This document shows positions 49,980-57,530 of a DNA stretch of 64,000 nucleotides, piece after piece. Both the position numbers and the translations under genes were made by a program. Under the pieces are notes generated by a model. That model was given only the letters and a program-made list of their open reading frames with translations, did no database searches and was not told where the DNA came from. Each line of letters opens with the position of its first letter. Positions within the stretch are counted from its first letter, which is position 1. Source of the stretch: Pseudomonas poae (GTDB taxonomy: Bacteria > Pseudomonadota > Gammaproteobacteria > Pseudomonadales > Pseudomonadaceae); the NCBI GenBank assembly GCA_028869255.1, contig CP110972.1, forward strand, positions 4,593,001 to 4,657,000. Direction: 5' to 3'.

Positions 49980-49996
49980 CAAATCGCAGGCAACAA

Positions 49997-50031
49997 AAAA
50001 CCGTGCCCGGATCGCTCCGGAGCACGGTTTT
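49997..50031. terminator. Bidirectional terminator between rlmF and the HU gene
   Basis: The stem AAAACCGTGC..CCGGA/TCCGG..GCACGGTTT with A tract before and T tract after serves both convergent genes. Confidence 0.93.
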
Positions 50032-50044
50032 TTTTTGCTGCGTC

Positions 50045-50326
50045 TTACTTGTTAACAGCGTCGGTCAGGCCTTTGGCCACAACCAGCTTGATAACTTTCT
50101 TGGCAGCGATTTCGATGGCAGCGCCAGTCGAAGGGTTACGGCCAGTACGGGCAGGACGCTCGGTCACTTTCAGTTTGCCAACGCCTGGCAGAGTGATTTC
50201 GCCGCCGTTTTCCAGCTGGTCAGCAACAACTTGGCTCAGTTGGTCCAGCAGAGCGCGCACGGTAGTTTTCGGTGCGTCTACTGCTTCAGCCAGGTCAGCG
50301 ATCAGTTGGTCTTTAGTAATAGCCAT
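50045..50326 (-). CDS. hupN: HU-family DNA-binding protein (HupN-like)
   Basis: The 93-residue protein starts MAITKDQLIADLAEAVDAPK, with the HU arm TERPARTGRNPSTGAAIEIA. It differs from HupA/HupB and, from its position beside rlmF/valS as I recall in P. putida, resembles HupN. It binds and bends DNA with little sequence specificity. Symbol by recall. Confidence 0.85.
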   Translation of the reverse strand: MAITKDQLIADLAEAVDAPKTTVRALLDQLSQVVADQLENGGEITLPGVGKLKVTERPARTGRNPSTGAAIEIAAKKVIKLVVAKGLTDAVNK

Positions 50327-50721
50327 TGTGGTGTTCCTTCCCTATCAAATTCATATGGATTGCAGAGTGCAGTGTCAGCCGTCGAGCCCGACCGTCATGG
50401 CCTGGCACCCCCGGCTATAACCACGGAGATCGGGGTTATAGATGCTTGAAACAGGGATTGGTTCGACCTGACAGATGCTGAATGCACGCTTAACGCCGAG
50501 TCTTGGCGTAAGACGGGGCAAAACTAGCACAGAGACGGGGAAATATCCGCTTCTACCTACCCATTTGGTCAGCTTTATCGCTCTAAACCGTGAAAAAAAG
50601 GCATATGGCCTGTCGGAGAGCCTTCAATATGGCCTTGGACGCGTGTCTTGGCCAATGGGTGCGGTACACTGGGCGACTTTTTGGGAGGCCCACCGCTCCC
50701 CTTCAACCAGCCGAGAAGCCT
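50327..50721. other. Divergent intergenic region between the HU gene and yejK, with inverted repeats
   Basis: No gene is supported in these 395 bases. An inverted repeat CTATAACC (50415-50422)/GGTTATAG (50434-50441) and a small CGCC/GGCG hairpin near 50495 are visible. These probably belong to the HU and yejK promoter regions, but I could not assign -35/-10 boxes. Confidence 0.5.
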
Positions 50722-51726
50722 ATGCCGATCCGTCACTGCATCGTCCACCTGATCGACAAAAAACCCGACGGCACACCCGCAGTTCTCCACGCCCGTGACT
50801 CCGAACTTGCCGAGTCGGCCGCGATAGAGAACATGCTTGCCGACCTCAACGAGAGCTACAACGCCAAACAAGGCAAGGCCTGGGGGTTTTTCCATGCCGA
50901 GTCCGGCGCGCACCCGTTCAGCGGCTGGTTGAAGGAATATTTCGACGGTGGCCAGGATTTCACCACCTTCAGCCGCACGGCCGTGGAGCACCTGCAAAAG
51001 CTGATGGAGGAGTCCAACCTCTCCACCGGCGGCCACGTGCTCTTCGCCCACTACCAGCAAGGCATGACCGATTACCTGGCCATCGCCCTGCTGCACCACA
51101 GCGAAGGCGTGGCGGTGACCGATGAGCTGGACGTGACCCCCTCGCGCCACCTGGACCTGGGCCAACTGCACCTGGCGGCGCGGATCAACGTCTCCGAGTG
51201 GCAGAACAACAAGCAGTCCAAGCAGTACATCTCCTTTATCAAAGGCAAGAATGGCAAAAAGGTTTCGGAATACTTCCGCGACTTTATCGGCTGCCAGGAA
51301 GGCGTCGACGGCCCGGGCGAGACCCGCACCTTGCTCAAGGCGTTCAGCGACTTTGTTGAAAGCGAAGACTTGCCGGACGAGTCCGCCCGCGAAAAAACCA
51401 AAACCCTGGTGGACTACGCCAGCAGCCAGGCCAAGCTCGGCGAGCCCATGGGCCTGGAAGAACTGTCGGGTTTGATCGATGAAGATCGGCCAAAAGCGTT
51501 CTACGACCATATCCGCAACAAGGATTACGGCCTGTCGCCGGAAATCCCGGCGGATAAGCGCACCCTCAACCAGTTCCGTCGCTTCACCGGGCGCGCCGAA
51601 GGGCTGTCGATCAGCTTTGAAGCACACCTGCTGGGCGACAAGATCGAGTACGACGAAGCCGCCGGCACCTTGATCATCAAGGGCCTGCCGACCCAGCTGA
51701 CCGACCAGCTCAAGCGCCGTAACTGA
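50722..51726 (+). CDS. yejK: Nucleoid-associated protein YejK (NdpA)
   Basis: The 334-residue protein starts [17 protein letters not shown], with [18 protein letters not shown], a central [22 protein letters not shown] and a C-terminal [21 protein letters not shown], as in the NdpA/YejK family. Members associate with the nucleoid; mechanism is unclear. ATG 50722 is preceded by GAGAAG. It overlaps the glutaredoxin start by one base (TGATG). Confidence 0.94.
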   Translation: MPIRHCIVHLIDKKPDGTPAVLHARDSELAESAAIENMLADLNESYNAKQGKAWGFFHAESGAHPFSGWLKEYFDGGQDFTTFSRTAVEHLQKLMEESNLSTGGHVLFAHYQQGMTDYLAIALLHHSEGVAVTDELDVTPSRHLDLGQLHLAARINVSEWQNNKQSKQYISFIKGKNGKKVSEYFRDFIGCQEGVDGPGETRTLLKAFSDFVESEDLPDESAREKTKTLVDYASSQAKLGEPMGLEELSGLIDEDRPKAFYDHIRNKDYGLSPEIPADKRTLNQFRRFTGRAEGLSISFEAHLLGDKIEYDEAAGTLIIKGLPTQLTDQLKRRN

Positions 51727-52079
51727 TGCTCGGCGGGGTCTTTAAGAAAGTCCTGCTGGTATTGCTGGTGGTGGTGGTCATCCAGAACTGGGGCAAGATC
51801 GAGCGGCTGTTCAACCCGTCGCAAGTGGCGCCTATCGAAATCCGCGCCGCGGCGCGGGTGACGCTGTATTCCACCGAATGGTGTGGCTACTGCAAGCAGA
51901 TACGCCGCTTTCTGGACCAGAAAGCCATTCCGTATGGGGTGGTTGATATCGAGAAGGACGCCAAGGGGCGCAAGGCCTACGAGGCGTTGGGCGGTGGCGG
52001 GATTCCATTTGTGGACGTGAACGGGACGTTGATTCGCGACTTTGACCCCGAGAAGATCATGGCGGCGCTGACGAAGTAA
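51726..52079 (+). CDS. Membrane-anchored glutaredoxin-like protein
   Basis: The 117-residue protein has an N-terminal hydrophobic anchor (VFKKVLLVLLVVVVIQNW) followed by a glutaredoxin fold with active site CGYC in TLYSTEWCGYCKQIRRF and the cis-Pro segment GGGGIPFVDVNG. It probably reduces disulfides; whether the domain faces the cytoplasm or periplasm is not clear. It is coupled to yejK upstream. Its stop abuts the convergent fecR-like stop without a visible terminator. Confidence 0.88.
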   Translation: MLGGVFKKVLLVLLVVVVIQNWGKIERLFNPSQVAPIEIRAAARVTLYSTEWCGYCKQIRRFLDQKAIPYGVVDIEKDAKGRKAYEALGGGGIPFVDVNGTLIRDFDPEKIMAALTK

Positions 52080-53057
52080 TCAGCGCACCACGATCATCCG
52101 CCCCAGCACACTGTGCTGCTCGAAGCCCAGCACCGCCTGCAGGGCATTCAGTACCGCCTGCGGGTCCTTGCTCGGGAAGCTGCCGCTGACGCGCCTGGCG
52201 CCCATCTCCTCGTTAAGCAACAGGATGCGGCCCGGGTAGTAGCGGCCCAGGTCCTGGACCACCTCCGCCAGCGGCGCTTTATAGTAATTAAGCCAGCCGT
52301 CACGCCAGGCCAGGCGGGATTCGCTGTCGACCGCATGCAGCGGGTCTGCCACACCATCGGCGTAGGCCACTTGCTGGCCGGCTGTAAGAATCTGCTGAGT
52401 ACCCTGCCGGGAAGGCGTCACGCCAACCCGCCCTGACAATACCGTCACCTGTGCCCCTGCCGGTTGCAGGCGCACTTCAAACTGCGTACCCAGCACCCGT
52501 GCTTCGCCACTGCCCGCCTCCACCACAAACGACTCGCCGGTGTGGGTCACGTGAAAAAAGCCCGCGCCGCGCCGCAGCTGGATATGCCGCTCGCCCTGGC
52601 TGAAATCCACGGCGATGGCACTGTCGGCATCCAGGGTGACCTGGGACTGGTCAGCCAGGGTAAAGGTCTTCACCTCGCCCGGGGCCGTCACGTAGTCCGC
52701 GCCCAATTCATCGACCCAGCGCGAGGGCTGCCAGCCGGCGCCCATCGACACCATCACCAGCAAGCACGCGGCCATGGCCAGGGCGCCGGACCAGCGCACC
52801 ACCCGTGAGCGTTTCGAGCGGTTCATCGCATTGAGGTAACCCTGCAACGCCAAGGCGTCTTCGGCCGCCAGCGTGCGCGCAGGCACCTCGCTCAACTCCC
52901 ACAGCACCTGGGCCTGGGAATAGGCCTCGACGTGTGCGGGGTCGGCGCGCAACCAGCGGCTGAACGTGGCCTGGTCGCCGGCGCTCGGCTGGTCATGCAG
53001 CAGGCTCAGCCAGGCCAGTGCTGCTTGTTCCTGGTCGGGCGTTGGGGTGCGGTTCAC
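52080..53057 (-). CDS. FecR-family anti-sigma factor (orphan pair)
   Basis: The 325-residue protein has an N-terminal DUF4880-type cytoplasmic part (EQAALAWLSLLHDQPSAGDQATFSRWLRADP), one membrane helix (about residues 88-106) and a periplasmic FecR domain (TLADQSQVTLDADSAIAVDF). It controls the FecI-type sigma encoded just upstream. GTG 53057 overlaps that gene by four bases. No cognate TonB receptor follows. Confidence 0.92.
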   Translation of the reverse strand: MNRTPTPDQEQAALAWLSLLHDQPSAGDQATFSRWLRADPAHVEAYSQAQVLWELSEVPARTLAAEDALALQGYLNAMNRSKRSRVVRWSGALAMAACLLVMVSMGAGWQPSRWVDELGADYVTAPGEVKTFTLADQSQVTLDADSAIAVDFSQGERHIQLRRGAGFFHVTHTGESFVVEAGSGEARVLGTQFEVRLQPAGAQVTVLSGRVGVTPSRQGTQQILTAGQQVAYADGVADPLHAVDSESRLAWRDGWLNYYKAPLAEVVQDLGRYYPGRILLLNEEMGARRVSGSFPSKDPQAVLNALQAVLGFEQHSVLGRMIVVR

Positions 53058-53632
53058 GGTGCTGTCCCTGGCTTACGTGCGGGTGATGGGTCGCGAAGGC
53101 TGGCTTTGCAGGCTTCGAGGGCACGCATCATATGTTTTTCCACGGCACTTTGGGACAAGCCCATCGCTTTGGCGATTTGTGCGTACTTGCGGCCGTGGAT
53201 GCGGTTAAGCAGGAAAATCTGCCGGGTGCGCTCAGGCAGGCTGCGCAGGGCGGCCTCGACATGGCGCAGGTCATTGCCCGCTTCCAGTGCCGCCTGGGGT
53301 TCGGAGCCCTGATGGTCCTGCTGTTCGGGCAGCCAGCCTTCGCTGCTGCGCACCCGCGCACCTTCACTGCGCAAGTGGTCGATGGCGATATTGCCGGCAC
53401 AGCGCAACAGGTAAGTACTGAGCTCCTCGACCTGCACCAACGGCCGCCGCCAGAAGCGCAGGAACAAATCCTGTACCAGGTCGGCCGCCGTCGCGCGGCA
53501 GCCCACGCGCCGGCTGACCAGGGCCTCCATCTGCGAACGCTGGGACAGGAACACCTGCAAAAAATGCGCACGCCCGCCTGCCGCATCAGCGTGCTGGCTG
53601 TCCTGGGATTCGGGCGGGGTGCTGATCATCAT
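53054..53632 (-). CDS. FecI-family ECF sigma factor (orphan pair)
   Basis: The 192-residue protein has region 2 (AADLVQDLFLRFWRR, STYLLRCAGNIAIDHLR) and region 4 (ALRSLPERTRQIFLLNRIHG, AQIAKAMGLSQSAVEKHMMRAL). ATG 53632 or 53629. It sits directly after a DUF3649-PepSY-DUF3325 set, a grouping that suggests iron control rather than a single receptor. It lies nine bases after the DUF3325 gene. Confidence 0.92.
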   Translation of the reverse strand: MMISTPPESQDSQHADAAGGRAHFLQVFLSQRSQMEALVSRRVGCRATAADLVQDLFLRFWRRPLVQVEELSTYLLRCAGNIAIDHLRSEGARVRSSEGWLPEQQDHQGSEPQAALEAGNDLRHVEAALRSLPERTRQIFLLNRIHGRKYAQIAKAMGLSQSAVEKHMMRALEACKASLRDPSPARKPGTAP

Positions 53633-53641
53633 GGCGAGGGC

Positions 53642-53968
53642 TCAGAGGGTGGCGAAGGCCGCAACAGGGCTGGCCAGCAGGCCAACGCCCGCCAGGATCA
53701 AGGCCAGCCTTGGCCGATACGGCAACAACAGCACCAACAGCAGTGCGCTGAGCATCAATACCGCGCACCACTGCACCAGGCCCTGGCCCCACCCGGCAAC
53801 GCTCACGGCCGGCCAGATCGACACGCTCAGCAGTAACCAGCCGAGCCCTCGCAGGCCCAAACGCCGACGTGGCGAGGGTTTGCTGTGCAGCAATTCGCCA
53901 TGGTGACGGTCGGTGGACAGGCACAATGCGGTGAAGCCTGCGTAACACATCAACAGCGCCAGCAGCAT
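53642..53968 (-). CDS. DUF3325 family small membrane protein
   Basis: The 108-residue protein has about three membrane helices and the short motif LALLMCYAGFTALCLSTDRHH near the start (key: C-Y-A-G-F, D-R-H). It belongs with PepSY and DUF3649 in predicted siderophore-iron reductase modules. Zero bases separate it from the PepSY gene. Function of the domain is unknown. Confidence 0.82.
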   Translation of the reverse strand: MLLALLMCYAGFTALCLSTDRHHGELLHSKPSPRRRLGLRGLGWLLLSVSIWPAVSVAGWGQGLVQWCAVLMLSALLLVLLLPYRPRLALILAGVGLLASPVAAFATL

Positions 53969-55543
53969 TCAGTGGGCCTCGCGTTTGAGGGTCAAGGGCC
54001 GTGCGCGCTCAGCCTTGGGCACAGGCACGCTGCGGTGCTGCATCTTCCAGGCTGCCCAGGCGAGAAACACGCCGCTGGCCAGGCAGGTCAGGTCGAAACC
54101 GGCCATGGCCCAGTCGCCCGTTGCCAGGGACACGCCCAGATGGCTGGAGGTGGTCAGCGCGTTGAGCAGGGGAATCGCGACAAACAGCAGCGCGCCGAAG
54201 CTCAATTGCTCGACCCAGCCCTGGCGGCCACGCCGCAAGATGGCGTGCAACAGGCTCAGGCCCCAGGCGATAAAGAAGGTTTGCACCTCCCAGTCGGAGC
54301 GCTGGGCGAAGCTCACTGGTAATAAACGGTTGGCCCAGAAAAACCCGCCAATCGCGATCATCAGCCCGGACATACTGGCGATATTCAACACTTCCACCAG
54401 CCGCAGCTCAAACGGCATCGCCGCGCTTTTGGCGTGTTTGAGCTGGCGCTTGCCGAGCCAGATCACCAGCCCCGTGCCGATCATCGCCGTGCCCGCCAGG
54501 CCACAGATAAAGTACAACCAGCGCAACACCGGGCCGGCGAAATGGCCCATGTGCAGGCCGTAGAAACTGCCGCCGACCACCGCCGGCAACGACTGCTCGC
54601 CACTCACCCGCAGCAGCTCACCGGTGGCACCGTTAAACGAGACGGTGCTGCCGAAATCATGCACCACCCGATCGGAACCGGCGCGGAACACATTCACCGA
54701 CGCATTCACATCGCCCGGGTTATTCACGGCAATCCGCCCGACATGGCCGCCCGCCCACTGCGCCCGCGCCTGTTCGTACATCGGCACCAGCGCCTTCAAC
54801 GGCGCGGCCTGGCCCAGGGCCGGCGCGTTGTTGGACGCCGGAAACACTTCATTGAAAAACGCACGGCTGTCGTTGCCATAGGAGGCCAGGATCGGCGCCG
54901 GCATGACCATGCTCATGAAAATCACCAGGCTGCTGTAGGTGATCATCAAGTGGAAGGGCAGCACCAGCACCCCCACCGCGTTGTGCCCGTCCAGCCAGGA
55001 ACGCTGGCCTTTGCGGGGGCGGAAGGTGAAGAAGTCCTTGAAGATTTTCTTGTGGGTGATGATGCCGGTGATCAACGCGACAAACATCACCATGGCGGCA
55101 ATGGTCGACAGCCAGCGGCCCCACGGATGAGGCATTTGCAGTTGGAAGTGGAAACGGTAGAAGAACTCGCCGCCCATGCTTTCACGGGCCTGCACGGCCT
55201 GGCCGCTGACCGGGTCGAGGGTTTTCTGGATGAAGTTCCCGCGCTTGCCGGGGTCGATCTTGTCTTGCCACATCACCGACAGGCCGGGATCGCGACTGTC
55301 CGGCAGGGTGATAAACCAGCGGGCGGCGCTCGGCGCCACTTGCTGCAGATAGGTTTGGGCGACGGTCAGGCTGCGCGCATCGTCCAGAGCATGGGCCTGC
55401 ACTTCGGGCTGCATCCAGTGGCTGATTTCGTCTTTGAAATACGACAGGGTGCCTGTCAGGAAAATCGCAAACAGCAGCCAGCCAAAGGTCAACCCGGCCC
55501 AGGTATGCAACCATGCCATGGCCTGGCGAAAGCCCTCTTTCAT
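53969..55543 (-). CDS. PepSY-associated TM helix protein, probable ferric-siderophore reductase
   Basis: The 524-residue protein starts MKEGFRQAMAWLHTWAGLTFGWLLFA. PepSY_TM family marks include WLHTWAGL, FFYRFHFQL, GHNAVGVLVLPFHLMI and YGLHMGHFAGPVLRWLYF. Several conserved His residues in the membrane helices (for example HTW, HFQ, H in FHLM and HMGHF) could bind haem. Family members reduce ferric siderophores in the inner membrane or periplasm. It overlaps DUF3649 by four bases and abuts DUF3325. Confidence 0.88.
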   Translation of the reverse strand: MKEGFRQAMAWLHTWAGLTFGWLLFAIFLTGTLSYFKDEISHWMQPEVQAHALDDARSLTVAQTYLQQVAPSAARWFITLPDSRDPGLSVMWQDKIDPGKRGNFIQKTLDPVSGQAVQARESMGGEFFYRFHFQLQMPHPWGRWLSTIAAMVMFVALITGIITHKKIFKDFFTFRPRKGQRSWLDGHNAVGVLVLPFHLMITYSSLVIFMSMVMPAPILASYGNDSRAFFNEVFPASNNAPALGQAAPLKALVPMYEQARAQWAGGHVGRIAVNNPGDVNASVNVFRAGSDRVVHDFGSTVSFNGATGELLRVSGEQSLPAVVGGSFYGLHMGHFAGPVLRWLYFICGLAGTAMIGTGLVIWLGKRQLKHAKSAAMPFELRLVEVLNIASMSGLMIAIGGFFWANRLLPVSFAQRSDWEVQTFFIAWGLSLLHAILRRGRQGWVEQLSFGALLFVAIPLLNALTTSSHLGVSLATGDWAMAGFDLTCLASGVFLAWAAWKMQHRSVPVPKAERARPLTLKREAH

Positions 55544-55842
55544 GTGCGCACCATCCAGAATCCCACGCCTGCCAGGGTCGCAAACAGCGCACTGGGCAGC
55601 ATCACGCCGAACCAGGCACGGGCGGCACTGCGGCAGGCGAAACACCAGATAACGGCCAGCAGATAGAACACAAATGAACTCATCATCCCGGTGATCACCG
55701 CATCGGCGCGGGCGGTGGGCAGCCACAGCGCCAGGCAGATACTGGCCAGGGAAGCCATCAGATAGCCGCCCACCACGGCAGCCAGGACCCGTGAGGTCAC
55801 GGCGAGACGATAGGAGACAGGCAGCGAGGTTTTGCTTTTCAT
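55540..55842 (-). CDS. DUF3649 family small membrane protein
   Basis: The 100-residue protein has three predicted helices; VTSRVLAAVVGGYLMASLAS and ARAWFGVMLPSALFATL fit the family. First gene of the minus-strand iron operon, overlapping the PepSY gene by four bases (ATGA). A candidate Fur box lies about 30 bases upstream. Confidence 0.84.
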   Translation of the reverse strand: MKSKTSLPVSYRLAVTSRVLAAVVGGYLMASLASICLALWLPTARADAVITGMMSSFVFYLLAVIWCFACRSAARAWFGVMLPSALFATLAGVGFWMVRT

Positions 55843-55873
55843 GCGGGAGGCGCCAGGTTCATCAGCACGCAAT

Positions 55874-55892
55874 ATTAATGATAAATATTCTC
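55874..55892. promoter_or_regulatory. Candidate Fur box 1 (upstream of the DUF3649-PepSY operon)
   Basis: ATTAATGATAAATATTCTC matches 14 of 19 positions of the Fur consensus GATAATGATAATCATTATC by eye. It is 31-50 bases upstream of the DUF3649 start and on the far side of the fecI region. Confidence 0.72.
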
Positions 55893-55961
55893 ATAAGCAA
55901 AAGAGAACGGATGAATCGCCTGCCCGGATGGATTGCCGAAGCCCTTGCCGCGCCCTACAAT

Positions 55962-55980
55962 GCGAACAATTCTTGTTCTC
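55962..55980. promoter_or_regulatory. Candidate Fur box 2 (upstream of fecI)
   Basis: GCGAACAATTCTTGTTCTC contains the palindrome GAACAA-TTC-TTGTTC; on the other strand 11 of 19 consensus Fur positions match. It lies 24-42 bases before the fecI start, suitable for repression. Weaker than box 1. Confidence 0.5.
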
Positions 55981-56003
55981 TAAAGCATGGCGATGCTTGT
56001 GGA

Positions 56004-56501
56004 GTGTCCCCGTTGAGCCCGTCCAACACCGTCGAAGTGCTGTACAACGACCATCATCACTGGCTCACCGGCTGGTTGCGGCGCAAGCTCGGCTGCCCGG
56101 AAAGCGCCGCCGACCTGGCGCAAGACACCTTCATCCGCGTACTCACCGCCCGCGAAGCCCCGACGCTGGTCGAGCCCCGCGCCTTCCTCACCACCGTCGC
56201 CAAGCGCGTGCTGTTCAACTTCTATCGCCGCCAGGACCTGGAGCGCGCCTACCTCGACGCCCTCGCGCAAATGCCTGAACACGTGGCGCCGTCGGAAGAA
56301 GAACGCGCCATCATCCTGCAAACCCTGGTCGAGCTGGACCAACTGCTCGACGGCCTGCCGGTGCAGGTCAAACGCGCCTTCCTGCTGGCTCAACTCGACG
56401 GTCTGACCTACGCACAAATCGGCGCTGAACTGGGCATCTCCATCGCCACCGTCAAACGCCACCTGAATAAAGCAGCCATGCGCTGCTACTTTGCCTTATG
56501 A
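56004..56501 (+). CDS. fecI: ECF sigma factor FecI
   Basis: The 165-residue sigma factor has region 2 (AADLAQDTFIRVLTAREAP, FLTTVAKRVLFNFYRRQ) and region 4 (QVKRAFLLAQLDGLTYAQIG, ISIATVKRHLNKAA). GTG 56004 gives the usual FecI length; the frame extends further upstream without family similarity. It directs transcription of the receptor gene when FecR signals ferric citrate. Overlaps fecR by four bases. Confidence 0.9.
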   Translation: MSPLSPSNTVEVLYNDHHHWLTGWLRRKLGCPESAADLAQDTFIRVLTAREAPTLVEPRAFLTTVAKRVLFNFYRRQDLERAYLDALAQMPEHVAPSEEERAIILQTLVELDQLLDGLPVQVKRAFLLAQLDGLTYAQIGAELGISIATVKRHLNKAAMRCYFAL

Positions 56502-57439
56502 ATTTCTCGACCCAGGTCGCCGAGCAGGCGGTGCATTGGCTGCTGGAAATGCAGCAAGGCGCCCTTAACCCGCGCCAGCAAGCGGCGTGGCAGCACTGGC
56601 TGAACGCCCACAGTGAGCATCAGCGTGCGTGGGAGCATATCCAGCGCGTCAACCAGCGCCTGCGCGGCATGCCCTCGCCCCTGGCCCATGCGGCGTTGAA
56701 CGCACCGAAATCCAACAGCCGTCGCCAGGCCCTGAAGTTGCTGTTGATTCTGGGCGCCGGCTCGGCCGCCGCCTGGAGCCTGCGCCAGCAGCATATCCTG
56801 CCGCCACTGACCGCCGACTATCGCAGCCCCGTGGGCCAGCGGCGCAAGGTGCAATTGGCCGACGGCAGCCAGTTGCAGCTCAACACTGGCAGCGCGGTGG
56901 ATGTGCAGTTCGATGGCGGCCAACGGCTGATCCGCCTGCTCGAGGGTGAAATCTTGCTGACCAGCAGCGCCGGCGCAACCCCGCTGCAGGTGCTGACCGG
57001 CCAGGGCCTGCTCACCAGCCACGCGGCGCGCTTGAATGTGCGCCAGTTCAACGATCACACGCAGTTGGCGGTATTCGAGGGGCGTGTGGACGTAATGCCC
57101 AACACCTACAGCGGCCTGCCCTTGACGGTCGAAGCGGCGCGCCAGGTCAATTTCACCCGCAAAGGCTGGGACACCCCGCGCCCCACCGACGCCAACAGCG
57201 GCGCCTGGGCTGACGGCATGCTGGTGGCCGCCCATATGCGCCTGGAAGACTTCCTCGCCGAACTCGGCCGTTACCGTCGCGGGCAGCTCAACTGCGACCC
57301 GCAGGTCGCCAACTTGCTGATCTCCGGCAGCTATCCGCTGGATGACAGCGAGCGCATTCTCGACCTGCTGGAAGTCAGCCTGGCGGTGAAAGTGCGGCGC
57401 TTTACCCGCTATTGGGTGACCGTCCAGGCACGCGCCTGA
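56498..57439 (+). CDS. fecR: FecR regulator (sigma modulator)
   Basis: The 313-residue protein has an N-terminal cytoplasmic segment (AVHWLLEMQQGALNPRQQAAWQHWL), one membrane helix (about residues 76-94) and a periplasmic FecR domain (LADGSQLQLNTGSAVDVQFD). It receives the signal from the FecA N-terminal domain and activates FecI. Cognate with the fecI upstream and fecA downstream (91-base gap). Confidence 0.92.
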   Translation: MNFSTQVAEQAVHWLLEMQQGALNPRQQAAWQHWLNAHSEHQRAWEHIQRVNQRLRGMPSPLAHAALNAPKSNSRRQALKLLLILGAGSAAAWSLRQQHILPPLTADYRSPVGQRRKVQLADGSQLQLNTGSAVDVQFDGGQRLIRLLEGEILLTSSAGATPLQVLTGQGLLTSHAARLNVRQFNDHTQLAVFEGRVDVMPNTYSGLPLTVEAARQVNFTRKGWDTPRPTDANSGAWADGMLVAAHMRLEDFLAELGRYRRGQLNCDPQVANLLISGSYPLDDSERILDLLEVSLAVKVRRFTRYWVTVQARA

Positions 57440-57485
57440 AAATAATTTGGATAACCGTGAGCCGTTTTCCAAACCTCGCGTGACA

Positions 57486-57517
57486 GAGAAGGAAAGCCAC
57501 CTTGATCCTTCCTTCTC
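57486..57517 (+). other. Hairpin in the fecR-fecA gap
   Basis: Perfect 9-base stem GAGAAGGAA/TTCCTTCTC with a 14-base loop, ending 13 bases before the fecA start. No T tract. It could stabilise or process the receptor mRNA. A possible FecI-type -35 element (GAAAAT) lies at 57439-57444, so a separate fecA promoter may precede it. Confidence 0.5.
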
Positions 57518-57530
57518 AGGACCGCTCTTC

